Part shown: piece after piece, positions 1 to 6,071 of the stretch
Position numbering within the stretch: the first letter of the stretch is position 1
Layout of the letters: every line of letters begins with the position of its first letter
DNA from: an uncultured Lachnospiraceae bacterium
GTDB lineage: Bacteria; Bacillota; Clostridia; Lachnospirales; Lachnospiraceae
Length of the DNA stretch: 6,332 bases
Reading direction: 5' to 3'
Assembly: GCA_902766845.1 (NCBI GenBank)
Contig: CACXFD010000127.1
Coordinates: forward strand, 1-6,332
The notes under the pieces: generated by a model
Told to the model about the DNA's origin: nothing
Database searches by the model: none
The model's input: only the letters and a program-made list of their open reading frames with translations
Program-made: the position numbers and the translations under genes

Positions 1-66
1 AAAGTCCCGGACCAGCTTGCGCATCCGCTCTTCATCGTCTACGACGAGTATCTTGACATTATCCAT
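1..66 (-). CDS. Response regulator, N-terminal 22 residues (partial)
   Basis: The minus strand reads MDNVKILVVDDEERMRKLVR and then DF before leaving the window. This is the beginning of a CheY-like receiver domain: a short hydrophobic beta strand (ILVV, residues 6-9) followed by the acidic pair D10-D11 that helps bind the metal ion beside the phosphorylated aspartate, which would lie beyond the window. The wording 'DDEERMRKLVRDF' is typical of OmpR/PhoB-type regulators of Gram-positive bacteria, but the DNA-binding half is not visible, so the subfamily is inferred. The ATG at 64-66 is chosen because a GGGAG ribosome site (74-78) lies 7 nt upstream; another ATG at 71-73 is out of frame. It has the same orientation as the ECF cluster, but 221 bp with a separate promoter candidate lies between them, so it probably begins its own operon, likely with a sensor kinase further left. 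Confidence 0.85.
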   Translation of the reverse strand, partial: MDNVKILVVDDEERMRKLVRDF

Positions 67-176
67 GATCCATCTCCCGCGGGGCGCCGTTTTCCCGGCC
101 GGGCCGGCCGCCGCTTCCGCTCCCGCTGCTGCTTCCGCCCGCGTATGACCGCGGCGGCAGCGGGCTCACATCATTC

Positions 177-205
177 ATTCTACTCCCGCGCGGCCGGTTT
201 TTCCA
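177..205 (-). promoter_or_regulatory. Candidate promoter of the response regulator gene
   Basis: On the minus strand there is a -35-like TGGAAA (200-205, 4/6 match), a 17-bp spacer and a -10 TAGAAT (177-182, 5/6 match). Initiation near position 170 would give a leader of roughly 100 nt before the ATG at 66. The -35 is mediocre, which suits an activator-dependent promoter, and a direct repeat lies 15 bp upstream of it. This was found by eye only. Confidence 0.5.
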
Positions 206-220
206 TGCCCCGCGCGGCGA

Positions 221-237
221 TTTCACGAAGGTTTCAC
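221..237 (-). promoter_or_regulatory. Direct repeat, possible response-regulator binding box
   Basis: The minus strand carries GTGAAA-N5-GTGAAA (plus strand TTTCAC at 221-226 and 232-237), two identical hexamers with an 11-bp period. OmpR/PhoB-family regulators typically bind head-to-tail as dimers to half-sites repeated every 10-11 bp, just upstream of a weak -35. The repeat ends 15 bp from the -35 candidate of the response regulator gene, so autoregulation is a natural reading. The repeat is seen directly; its function is inferred. Confidence 0.45.
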
Positions 238-241
238 AATT

Positions 242-281
242 CCGGCCGCCGCGGCGCCGGCATCCGTCCTCGTCCGGACGG
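242..281 (-). terminator. GC-rich hairpins after the ECF cluster, possible terminator
   Basis: Just past the stop codon of the ECF fusion gene the transcript would pass two dyads: CCGTCC/GGACGG (264-281), then a longer stem built on the palindrome CGCCGCGGCG flanked by CCGG arms (242-260). The second is followed only by AATTGTG and not by a run of U, so it is not a canonical intrinsic terminator. It could still slow polymerase or protect the 3' end. Such dyads also arise by chance in DNA this rich in GC. Confidence 0.25.
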
Positions 282-287
282 GGCGGC

Positions 288-2927
288 TCAGTCCGCGGGC
301 GCGGCCGGGATCCCCGCCCCGTAGAACCCGTAACGCGTCTGCAGCCGTTCGAACTTCTCCAGGAACGGCGTCAGCCCGAGCTGCAGGAACACGAAGGTAG
401 CCGCGCCGTGAAGCACGTCCAGCGGCAGACCGGTCAGCTCGAATGCCCAAAAAGCGGCCGGCGACATCTCGAGCCCCATGTACAGCATCGTAAACAGGTT
501 CATCAGCACGCCGTAAAAGCCGACGACCAGCACGAAGCCGGCCGCGCCGTACACCGCGGGCAGCCGCGCGGCCCGGACATGCCGGTACAGCGCCCCGGCC
601 GCCATGCCGAGAAGCCCCATCGCGAACATCTGCCAGGGCGTGAAGGGCCCCTGCGAGAACAGCATGTTCGACAGCAGCATCGTCAGCGATCCGATCAAAA
701 ACCCGGCTTCTCCGCCGAAGCCGGCCGCGCTGATCATCGTCATGGCGGCGACCGGCTTGATCTCCGGCAGCATGAACAGCAGCGCCCGCCCCGCCACGCC
801 GATCGCGATCAGCGCCGAGAACAGGACGAGCTCGCGCGCCTTCAGGCCGCGCCGTTCGAGCCGCAGATACAGCGGGATCAGCCCCTCGATCACGACGAGG
901 ACCGAGACCAGCATATAGTGGCGGTTTCCCCAGCCGCGCATGCCCAGAAGGAGGGTCGCGGGGATCAGGACCAGGATCACGGCCAGCGAGACCAGGGTCC
1001 GCAGGCGGCTCCCTTCGGTGCGCTCGGCCTGCGCGCGCAGGCGGCCGAAGGACCGGAGACCGGCCGCGGGAACGTCTGCTCCGCGGTCTGCCGGACCGTC
1101 CGTCACCGGGCCGTCCGCCCCGAAGCTTCCGGAACCGCCCCGCGGCGGGCCGTCCGTGCCGTCAACTGCCGGTCCGCCCGGCGCCGGCCCGCCGCCGCTC
1201 AGGGCGCGCACAGCGTCCTCGGCCACGACGGCGTCGGCCAGGAGCGGCGACGTCATGCGGTGCACGGCTGTGGTCTGGATCATCTGCCGGCAGAAGAACG
1301 CCCTCGTTTCCTCCACCGACGCAAACGCGCCGGAGAACAGCAGGCCGCAGCGGTCCGCTGTCCGCGCGCAGAATTCGATATCATGGCTGACCGTCAGGAT
1401 CAGTTTTCCCCGTGCGGCCAGTTCCTTCAGCAGGGACGTCAGTTCCTCCCGGTACGCGCCGTCCATGCCCTTGGTGGGCTCGTCGAGCAGCAGGATGTCG
1501 GGATCCGACAGGAGCAGGACCGCCAGTGCGGCCCGCTGCCGCTCTCCGCCCGACAGGTCGAACGGATGACGGTCCATCAGGTCTTCGAGCCGGCACAGGC
1601 GGGCGGTCTGCCGGAGCCGGTCTTCCCGTTCCGAAGCCGTCCCGGCGCCGGTTTTCGACGCGGCTGCGAGGCATCCCCGGACCGTTTTTTCCGCAAACAG
1701 CAGTTCCGGTTCCTGCGGGAGGAGGCCCACCCGTCCGGACACCCGGCAGGTGCCGCGGTACGGACGGATCCGGCCGGCGATCACCGAGAGCAGTGTGCTC
1801 TTGCCGGCCCCGTTGCCTCCGAGAACGGCCAGGATCCGGCCGTCCCGGGCCTGAAGGGACAGGCCGCTCAGCACGTCGGGCGATTCTTTTTCATAACGGA
1901 AGAAGACCTCGCGCAGGTCGATCCCGATCCCGCCCTCCGGAGCCGAAACTCCGGCAGGCTCAGCGGAACGGGGCCCGGCGGCCTCTGCGGGATAGGGCCC
2001 GGCGGCCTCTTCTGCCGCCGCCCGGGATCCCTCCGCTTCCGCAGACCGCTGAGCCTTGAGCGGCTGTTCATGAGCCGCGCCCGGTCCGGTCCGCGCCCGG
2101 AACGCGTTCCCGAACCAGACGCGGCCATCCTGCACGGTCCACGGACAGGCCTCACCGGGCGCGCCGCAGGCCGCAAAGACCTGGGCCGGGACCGGCAGGC
2201 ATCTCATCAGCCTCTCCGGCAGGCGTCCGACCGCCTCCGAGAGCGCGGGCAGAGTGCCACAGGCCAGGATCCGGCCCGAATCCATCAGCATCAGCTGACG
2301 GCTCAGCGAGATCAGGTCTTCCGGCCGCTGCGTCGCAGCGATCACGGTCACGCCGAGCTCCCGGTGGACGCGGCCCAGAAGGGCCAGAAACTCACCGGCC
2401 GCGATCGGGTCCAGCTGGCTGGTCGGTTCATCCAGAAGCAGCAGCTGCGGCGCGCTGACCATGGCCGACGCGAGATTCAGGATCTGCTTCTGTCCGCCGG
2501 ACAGGCTGTCGGTATCCCGCGTGAACCATTCGGTGATTCCGAAGTAATTCGCGATCTCGGCGACCCGCGCCCGGATCTCCTCCGCCGGCAGGCCGCGGTT
2601 CTCCAGCGTGAACGCGAGCTCGTGCCAGACCTTGTCGGTCACGATCTGACGGTCGGGGAACTGCCCCACGAAACCGATCCGGTCCGCGGCTTCCTCTGCC
2701 GTCATCTCTTCCATCGGGCGTCCGTTCCAGCACAGAGTCCCGCTTCCGGTGCCCTGCGGCTGCAGACGCGGATGACACAGACGGAGCAGCGTGCTCTTGC
2801 CGCAGCCCGACGGCCCGAGGACCGTCAGGAAGCCTCCGGCAGGAACATCGAACGATACGTCCTCCAGCTGCCGGACCGGAGAATCGGAATAGGAAAAGCT
2901 CAGATTCCGGACTGCAAGACCTTCCAT
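288..2927 (-). CDS. ECF transporter fusion: ATPase-ATPase-S component
   Basis: This 879-residue protein would supply three of the four parts of an energy-coupling-factor importer for a vitamin or similar micronutrient. Residues 1-240 form ATPase 1: Walker A GPSGCGKST (38-46), Q-loop in VGQFPDRQIV (Q89), signature LSGGQ (142-146), Walker B LLLLDEP (D166, E167). The switch position is Q200 (ATQRPED) where histidine is expected. Residues 245-280 resemble the small C-terminal part of EcfA proteins. An Ala/Glu-rich linker (280-333) follows. Residues 334-545 form ATPase 2: Walker A GGNGAGKST (370-378), Q405, LSGGERQR (458-465), Walker B LLLDEP (D482, E483), switch H515. A Gly/Pro/Asp-rich linker (about 576-632) leads to a membrane domain (641-879) with seven or eight hydrophobic helices, an AxxxA motif (708-712) and the segment SQGPFTPWQMFAMG (758-771), recalling S components annotated as cobalamin-type CbrT. 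The substrate is not proven. The start is the ATG after AGGAGG with a 7-nt spacer; an in-frame upstream extension to 3104 lies inside ecfT and is rejected. Confidence 0.9.
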   Translation of the reverse strand: MEGLAVRNLSFSYSDSPVRQLEDVSFDVPAGGFLTVLGPSGCGKSTLLRLCHPRLQPQGTGSGTLCWNGRPMEEMTAEEAADRIGFVGQFPDRQIVTDKVWHELAFTLENRGLPAEEIRARVAEIANYFGITEWFTRDTDSLSGGQKQILNLASAMVSAPQLLLLDEPTSQLDPIAAGEFLALLGRVHRELGVTVIAATQRPEDLISLSRQLMLMDSGRILACGTLPALSEAVGRLPERLMRCLPVPAQVFAACGAPGEACPWTVQDGRVWFGNAFRARTGPGAAHEQPLKAQRSAEAEGSRAAAEEAAGPYPAEAAGPRSAEPAGVSAPEGGIGIDLREVFFRYEKESPDVLSGLSLQARDGRILAVLGGNGAGKSTLLSVIAGRIRPYRGTCRVSGRVGLLPQEPELLFAEKTVRGCLAAASKTGAGTASEREDRLRQTARLCRLEDLMDRHPFDLSGGERQRAALAVLLLSDPDILLLDEPTKGMDGAYREELTSLLKELAARGKLILTVSHDIEFCARTADRCGLLFSGAFASVEETRAFFCRQMIQTTAVHRMTSPLLADAVVAEDAVRALSGGGPAPGGPAVDGTDGPPRGGSGSFGADGPVTDGPADRGADVPAAGLRSFGRLRAQAERTEGSRLRTLVSLAVILVLIPATLLLGMRGWGNRHYMLVSVLVVIEGLIPLYLRLERRGLKARELVLFSALIAIGVAGRALLFMLPEIKPVAAMTMISAAGFGGEAGFLIGSLTMLLSNMLFSQGPFTPWQMFAMGLLGMAAGALYRHVRAARLPAVYGAAGFVLVVGFYGVLMNLFTMLYMGLEMSPAAFWAFELTGLPLDVLHGAATFVFLQLGLTPFLEKFERLQTRYGFYGAGIPAAPAD

Positions 2928-3865
2928 CGCCTTTCCTCCTCTCTCTGCATCACCGCCGGCAGCAGATAATAAACGAACACCGGCACATACGACGCCGCGT
3001 GCGGCAGGTCCGTGCGAAGCGGCGCCGCGGCCGGATAGAACCAATACGAATAAAAGCCGCGCCAGGCCAGCACGGCGATTCCGGCCGCCAGCATGGCCCA
3101 GCACGCCAGGAACAGGCCGTCGCGGCGCGTCATCCGGTAGGTGCCGTACGCGGTCCGGCGGCGCAGTCCGTAGCCCCGTGCGGCCATCGAATCCGACCGC
3201 TCCACGCTCTCCTCGAGCGCCCAGGTGGTCACGATCGAGAACGTCCGCACCACGCGGGAGACCGCGCGGACAAGGCCCGGCCGTTTCCCGGACGCCGTCC
3301 GCTCATCCGCCGCGGACGGCCGGCTGCCGGAAGCTGTCCCGTCCCAGTCCGCCCCTGCCGCCGTCCGCTCCAGATCCCGCTGCTGCCGGTATACCTCGCG
3401 GAACCGGCCCGCATAGCGCGGCACCTGGCGAAACGCCATCGACAGCAGCAGGCTCAGGGCCGGGACCGCGCGGCCGAACAGATACAGCCACCGGTCGCTG
3501 TCGATCACGCGGCGCATGCAGGACAGCCACAGGAGCACCGCCAAAAACAGCCCGGCTGACGCCGCGCCGAACAGCAGCGACTGCAGCGTCACCGCGTTGC
3601 CGGTCGGCAGCGTGAACAGGACCGTCACCCCGCGGTGCGTCAGCAGCGGATTGGAGAGCAGGATCAGGATCAGGAACGGGAGCCAGGCCCGGCCCCGCTT
3701 CCGGATCTCCCGTCCGCCGTACAGCGACGACGCGTACGCAGCCGCGCCGGTCAGCGACGCCAGCAGCAGGACCGGGTGCAGGAAGAACATCGTCAGCACC
3801 AGGGCCCCGGCCAGATACAGCGCCCCGCAGACCGGATGAAGATCTGTCAGCGCGTCGCGTTTCAT
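2900..3865 (-). CDS. ecfT: ECF transporter transmembrane coupling protein EcfT
   Basis: This 321-residue membrane protein is the scaffold that links the ATPases to the S component. Hydrophobic helices lie near residues 13-29, 31-46, 60-74, 95-114, 127-144, 252-268 and 286-305. The cytoplasmic coupling region (about 145-245) ends in SMAARGYG (226-233), whose Ala-Arg-Gly is the family's coupling motif that docks in the ATPase groove. The first of the usual two motifs is not recognisable: QRDLE (162-166) stands about where it is expected. It is followed by a polar Ala/Gly/Ser-rich stretch (167-197) that looks like an insertion. The ATG at 3863-3865 overlaps the birA stop (ATGA) and has GAGGGAG upstream; an in-frame GTG at 3889 would add eight residues but is less likely. 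The 3' end overlaps the ATPase fusion gene by 28 nt and contains its ribosome site. Confidence 0.88.
   Translation of the reverse strand: MKRDALTDLHPVCGALYLAGALVLTMFFLHPVLLLASLTGAAAYASSLYGGREIRKRGRAWLPFLILILLSNPLLTHRGVTVLFTLPTGNAVTLQSLLFGAASAGLFLAVLLWLSCMRRVIDSDRWLYLFGRAVPALSLLLSMAFRQVPRYAGRFREVYRQQRDLERTAAGADWDGTASGSRPSAADERTASGKRPGLVRAVSRVVRTFSIVTTWALEESVERSDSMAARGYGLRRRTAYGTYRMTRRDGLFLACWAMLAAGIAVLAWRGFYSYWFYPAAAPLRTDLPHAASYVPVFVYYLLPAVMQREEERRWKVLQSGI
2935..2940 (-). promoter_or_regulatory. Shine-Dalgarno AGGAGG of the ECF fusion gene
   Basis: A perfect AGGAGG lies 7 nt before the ATG at 2925-2927. It fixes the start of the fusion gene inside the last codons of ecfT, which excludes the longer in-frame reading from 3104. 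Its position within ecfT means ribosomes finishing ecfT arrive at this site, so production of the two proteins is probably coupled. Confidence 0.85.
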
Positions 3866-4860
3866 GCCTGTCCGTCTCCCTCTCTGCACAGCGGCCGCAC
3901 CGAGATCTCGCCGGCGGCCAGAATCACTTCCCCGTCCTCTGTATCCACGATCAGGTTCCCCTGACGGTTCAGATCGCGGACCCGGCCGGTCCGGCTGCCT
4001 TCGTCTCCGGTCCAGACGATCTCCCGTCCGATCACGAGGGAATCCTCCCGGTAGGCTTCAAAGATCCGGTCCGAAGCCGGATCTTCCATCATCGCAAACA
4101 ATCTGCTGCCGATCTCGGCCGCCAGACGGCTGCGCGGGATCTTCAGGCTCCCGACGCTCCCGGCGATCTGCGCGAGCTCTTCCGGAAAGCCGCCTTCCGG
4201 CGTATGGACGTTGACGCCGATCCCGACGATCACGGCTTCGATCACGCCGCTCTCCAGATCGCTGACCGCTTCGGTCAGGATGCCGCAGACTTTTTTCTCC
4301 CCGATCCAGATATCGTTGACCCATTTGATCTTCGGGTCCGTGTCCGAGAATTCGCGGATCGTGCGGCAGACGGCCACGGCGGCCGCCATCGTGACGGGCA
4401 GTGCCCGGACCGCTTCCTGACGGCGGCGGAGCACCAGCGTCAGATACAGGCCGCAGCCGGCCGGGGAAAAGAAGCTCTTGCCGCGCCGGCCGCGTCCGCC
4501 GGTCTGGCGGTCCGCGGCGATCAGCATCCGCTCGGGCGCCGCTCCGCCTTCCCCGGCCAGACGACGCCGTCCGTACAGGTTCGTCGAATCGATCTCATCG
4601 AAGGCTTCCACCGAGATCCCGCTCTCTTCCGGGAGGAAGGACGCGATCCCGTACGAGGTCAGCCGGTCGCTCTCCCCGATGAGCCGGTAGCCGCGGTTCG
4701 TGACCGCTTCGATCCGGCAGCCGTCCGCCTCCAGGCGCCGCATGGCCTTCCAGACCGACGCCCGGCTGATCTGCAGTTCTTCACCGAGCCGCTCGCCCGA
4801 AACATATTCTTCCCCGTGCCGGCGCAGCACGCGCAGCAGGGTCTCCTGAGTCGATGCCAT
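3862..4860 (-). CDS. birA: Bifunctional biotin-protein ligase / biotin operon repressor
   Basis: This 332-residue protein activates biotin to biotinyl-5'-AMP and transfers it to a lysine of biotin carboxyl carrier domains. It has the repressor architecture: an N-terminal winged helix-turn-helix (residues 1-62, with SGERLGEELQISRASVWKAM as the HTH), the catalytic domain (about 83-275) and a small C-terminal SH3-like domain (about 278-325). Catalytic features are DSTN (91-94), the biotinyl-AMP loop GRGRRG (123-128), KWVND (179-183, V where most homologues have P) and KKVCGILTE, whose K190 corresponds to the biotin-contacting lysine of E. coli BirA. Start ATG follows AAGGAG by 7 nt. It begins 52 nt after rluA, and its TGA overlaps the ecfT start. 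No BirA operator dyad was recognised here, so regulated targets probably lie elsewhere. Co-transcription with an ECF importer hints at cofactor supply, but the S domain downstream does not look like BioY. Confidence 0.95.
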   Translation of the reverse strand: MASTQETLLRVLRRHGEEYVSGERLGEELQISRASVWKAMRRLEADGCRIEAVTNRGYRLIGESDRLTSYGIASFLPEESGISVEAFDEIDSTNLYGRRRLAGEGGAAPERMLIAADRQTGGRGRRGKSFFSPAGCGLYLTLVLRRRQEAVRALPVTMAAAVAVCRTIREFSDTDPKIKWVNDIWIGEKKVCGILTEAVSDLESGVIEAVIVGIGVNVHTPEGGFPEELAQIAGSVGSLKIPRSRLAAEIGSRLFAMMEDPASDRIFEAYREDSLVIGREIVWTGDEGSRTGRVRDLNRQGNLIVDTEDGEVILAAGEISVRPLCREGDGQA

Positions 4861-4885
4861 GATCTCTCTCCTTCTTCACAGCAGC

Positions 4886-4900
4886 CGCCGGATACCGGCG
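4886..4900 (-). other. Small hairpin between rluA-like gene and birA
   Basis: A perfect 6-bp stem CGCCGG/CCGGCG with a 3-nt loop lies in the 52-nt gap, about 13 nt before the birA ribosome site. There is no U-tract, so it is not an intrinsic terminator. It could act as an RNA processing or stability element, or be chance. Confidence 0.3.
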
Positions 4901-4912
4901 TCTGTTCCTGTA

Positions 4913-5836
4913 TCAAATGACCGGCTCCGTTATCCGGCCGGTCAGCTTCGTCATATCCTCCGGAAGAGGCGCGCAGACCTTCACGATCTCTCCGGTCAGC
5001 GGATGCGGAAACGACACGCTCCGTGCATGCAGGGCCGTCCGGCCGATCCGCGGATCCGCTTCTCCGTACAGCGCGTCCCCGATCAGCGGATGTCCCGCGG
5101 ACGCGAGATGAGCGCGGATCTGATGCATGCGTCCGGTCCGGATCCGGACGGCCAGCACCGTCATCCCGTCCCCGCGTCCGATCACATCGAACGACGTGAC
5201 CGCTTCCCTGGCCGGATCGTCCGAGACGCGCATCACGAGGATCCCGGTCTGCGGATCCCTCACGGTCTCGAGCGGCGTCCGGATCTCACCGGTCCGCTCC
5301 CCGATCTCTCCGGCCGCCGCGGCGAGATATGTCTTGACGAGCGTGCCGTCAGCGCGCAGCTTCCGCAGTTTTTCCGCCATATAGGCGTTTTTGGCGCACA
5401 GGACGACGCCGCTGGTCTCCTTGTCCAGCCGCCCGGCCAGATGGACGCGCGCGTCGCTCCCCTGCTCGAGGAAATGTGCCTGGAGCCGGTTGGCCAGCGT
5501 ATCCGCGTAGTGTCCGGCCGACGGATGACAGACGAGGCCGGCCGGCTTATCGACGAGGATCAGGTCCTCATCTTCCCACAGGACCGACAGCGGTCCGGGC
5601 TGCGGCAGCAGAACGGGCCGGCTGTTCCCCGAATCACCGATCAGCACACGCAGTTCATCTCCCTGCCGGAGCCTCGTCCGTACGGTCACCCGCGTCCCGT
5701 TCAGGATCAGGCCTTCGGGGTCGAATTTGACGGAGCGGATCCGCGTTTCGGAAAAGCCGAGACGGCGCCGCAGGACGTCCTTGACCTGCGCTCCGTCCTC
5801 CTCCGGACCGATCCAAAGCGTTTCAAACCTGCGCAT
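4913..5836 (-). CDS. RluA-family pseudouridine synthase
   Basis: This 307-residue cytoplasmic enzyme converts specific uridines in rRNA or tRNA to pseudouridine. An S4-like RNA-binding region occupies about residues 15-62 (VKDVLRRRLGFSETRIRSVK, LNGTRV, GDEL). The catalytic domain starts at EDEDLILVDKPAGLVCHPS (88-106). The active-site motif is GRLDKETSG (135-143) with catalytic D138; many relatives have H in place of G135. The second family signature, RTGRMHQIRAHLASAGHPLIGDALYG (233-258), has R236, H238, Q239 and R241, with M237 where threonine is usual. The length is normal for RluD/YlyB-type enzymes. The target uridine cannot be told from sequence alone. The ATG at 5834-5836 has GAAGG 7 nt upstream. 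It is first in the cluster, driven by the promoter at 5909-5937, and its link to the vitamin genes downstream may be no more than positional. Confidence 0.93.
   Translation of the reverse strand: MRRFETLWIGPEEDGAQVKDVLRRRLGFSETRIRSVKFDPEGLILNGTRVTVRTRLRQGDELRVLIGDSGNSRPVLLPQPGPLSVLWEDEDLILVDKPAGLVCHPSAGHYADTLANRLQAHFLEQGSDARVHLAGRLDKETSGVVLCAKNAYMAEKLRKLRADGTLVKTYLAAAAGEIGERTGEIRTPLETVRDPQTGILVMRVSDDPAREAVTSFDVIGRGDGMTVLAVRIRTGRMHQIRAHLASAGHPLIGDALYGEADPRIGRTALHARSVSFPHPLTGEIVKVCAPLPEDMTKLTGRITEPVI
4918..4944 (-). terminator. Hairpin over the 3' end of rluA, weak terminator candidate
   Basis: The transcript of the last rluA codons can fold TGACCGG against CCGGTCA (7 bp), extended inside by CCG/CGG across a two-base bulge, and the stem is followed by UUUGA, which contains the stop codon. 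The U-run is only three long, so partial termination or attenuation before birA is the most it could do. Confidence 0.28.
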
Positions 5837-5908
5837 CCTTCTGCCTTCGAACCCGCGGCCGGACCCCTGCGGATCCGGGCCCCGCCCTTCCTGTTATGAT
5901 CGCTTTCT

Positions 5909-5937
5909 ATCATATCAAATCCGTCATCTGCCGTCAA
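5909..5937 (-). promoter_or_regulatory. Promoter of the rluA-birA-ecf cluster
   Basis: The minus strand has a -35 TTGACG (5932-5937, 5/6), a spacer of exactly 17 bp and a -10 TATGAT (5909-5914, 5/6). Initiation near 5902 would leave a leader of about 65 nt before the rluA ATG. The leader is too short for a cobalamin riboswitch, and I see no riboswitch-like conserved core. The match suggests constitutive housekeeping expression. Confidence 0.75.
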
Positions 5938-5940
5938 TTC

Positions 5941-6007
5941 CGCACGCGCCGCCGCGCGGCGCGAAGCGGCCGCTCCCGCCCTTTTTGCGCGGCCGCCGGT
6001 CCGTGCG
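5941..6007. repeat. Nested GC-rich inverted repeats between divergent promoters
   Basis: This stretch holds CGCACG (5941-5946) inverted as CGTGCG (6002-6007), a 12-bp perfect palindrome CGCCGCGCGGCG (5950-5961), and two copies of the self-complementary octamer GCGGCCGC (5966-5973 and 5989-5996). All sit between the two divergent promoters. The symmetries are real, but their expected frequency in such GC-rich DNA is high. No gene is supported here. Confidence 0.35.
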
Positions 6008-6039
6008 TCAGGCCCGTCCGAAAGAATTTCCGAAAACGT

Positions 6040-6068
6040 TTGCATTTCGATTCGAATCGTACTATAAT
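6040..6068 (+). promoter_or_regulatory. Promoter of mrpE
   Basis: The plus strand has a perfect -10 TATAAT (6063-6068) with a 17-bp spacer to TTGCAT (6040-6045), which matches the -35 consensus only in its first three bases. Transcription would start near 6075, giving a short leader of about 23 nt that contains the ribosome site. This is a local AT-rich island in very GC-rich DNA, which supports a real promoter. Dyads lie in the spacer and at the start site. Confidence 0.75.
6048..6059. promoter_or_regulatory. 12-bp palindrome in the mrpE promoter spacer
   Basis: CGATTCGAATCG is a perfect uninterrupted palindrome lying wholly between the -35 and -10 of the mrpE promoter. A protein bound there would block RNA polymerase, so it is a good operator candidate, although no regulator can be named. 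The symmetry does not extend to the next base pair on either side. Confidence 0.45.
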
Positions 6069-6071
6069 CTA

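Noticed and set aside
408..2969. An 853-codon open frame on the plus strand opposite the ECF fusion gene
   Set aside because: It is a GC-driven shadow: the product is rich in Q, R, H, P and D, shows no recognisable motif or hydrophobic segment, and the opposite strand encodes unmistakable ABC ATPase motifs throughout.
2928..3104. In-frame upstream extension of the ECF fusion gene adding 59 residues
   Set aside because: The extension lies inside ecfT in another frame and resembles no ATPase N-terminus, and AGGAGG 7 nt before 2927 marks the true start.
3866..3889. GTG start adding eight residues to EcfT
   Set aside because: The added residues (MQRGRRTG) are read from the purine-rich ribosome-binding stretch, and ATG at 3865 has a ribosome site and an ATGA junction with birA.
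4861..4912. BirA operator (TAACC-type inverted repeat) upstream of birA
   Set aside because: No TAACC/GGTTA-like dyad is present; the gap holds only a GC hairpin and the ribosome site.
5837..5908. Riboswitch (cobalamin, TPP or biotin-related) in the leader of the cluster
   Set aside because: The leader is only about 65 nt and has no recognisable conserved core such as a B12 box; a covariance-model search would settle it.
5966..5996. GCGGCCGC repeats with an intervening CTTTTT as a terminator
   Set aside because: The T-run lies in the loop and not after the stem, and no gene on either strand ends there; the divergent genes both start away from it.
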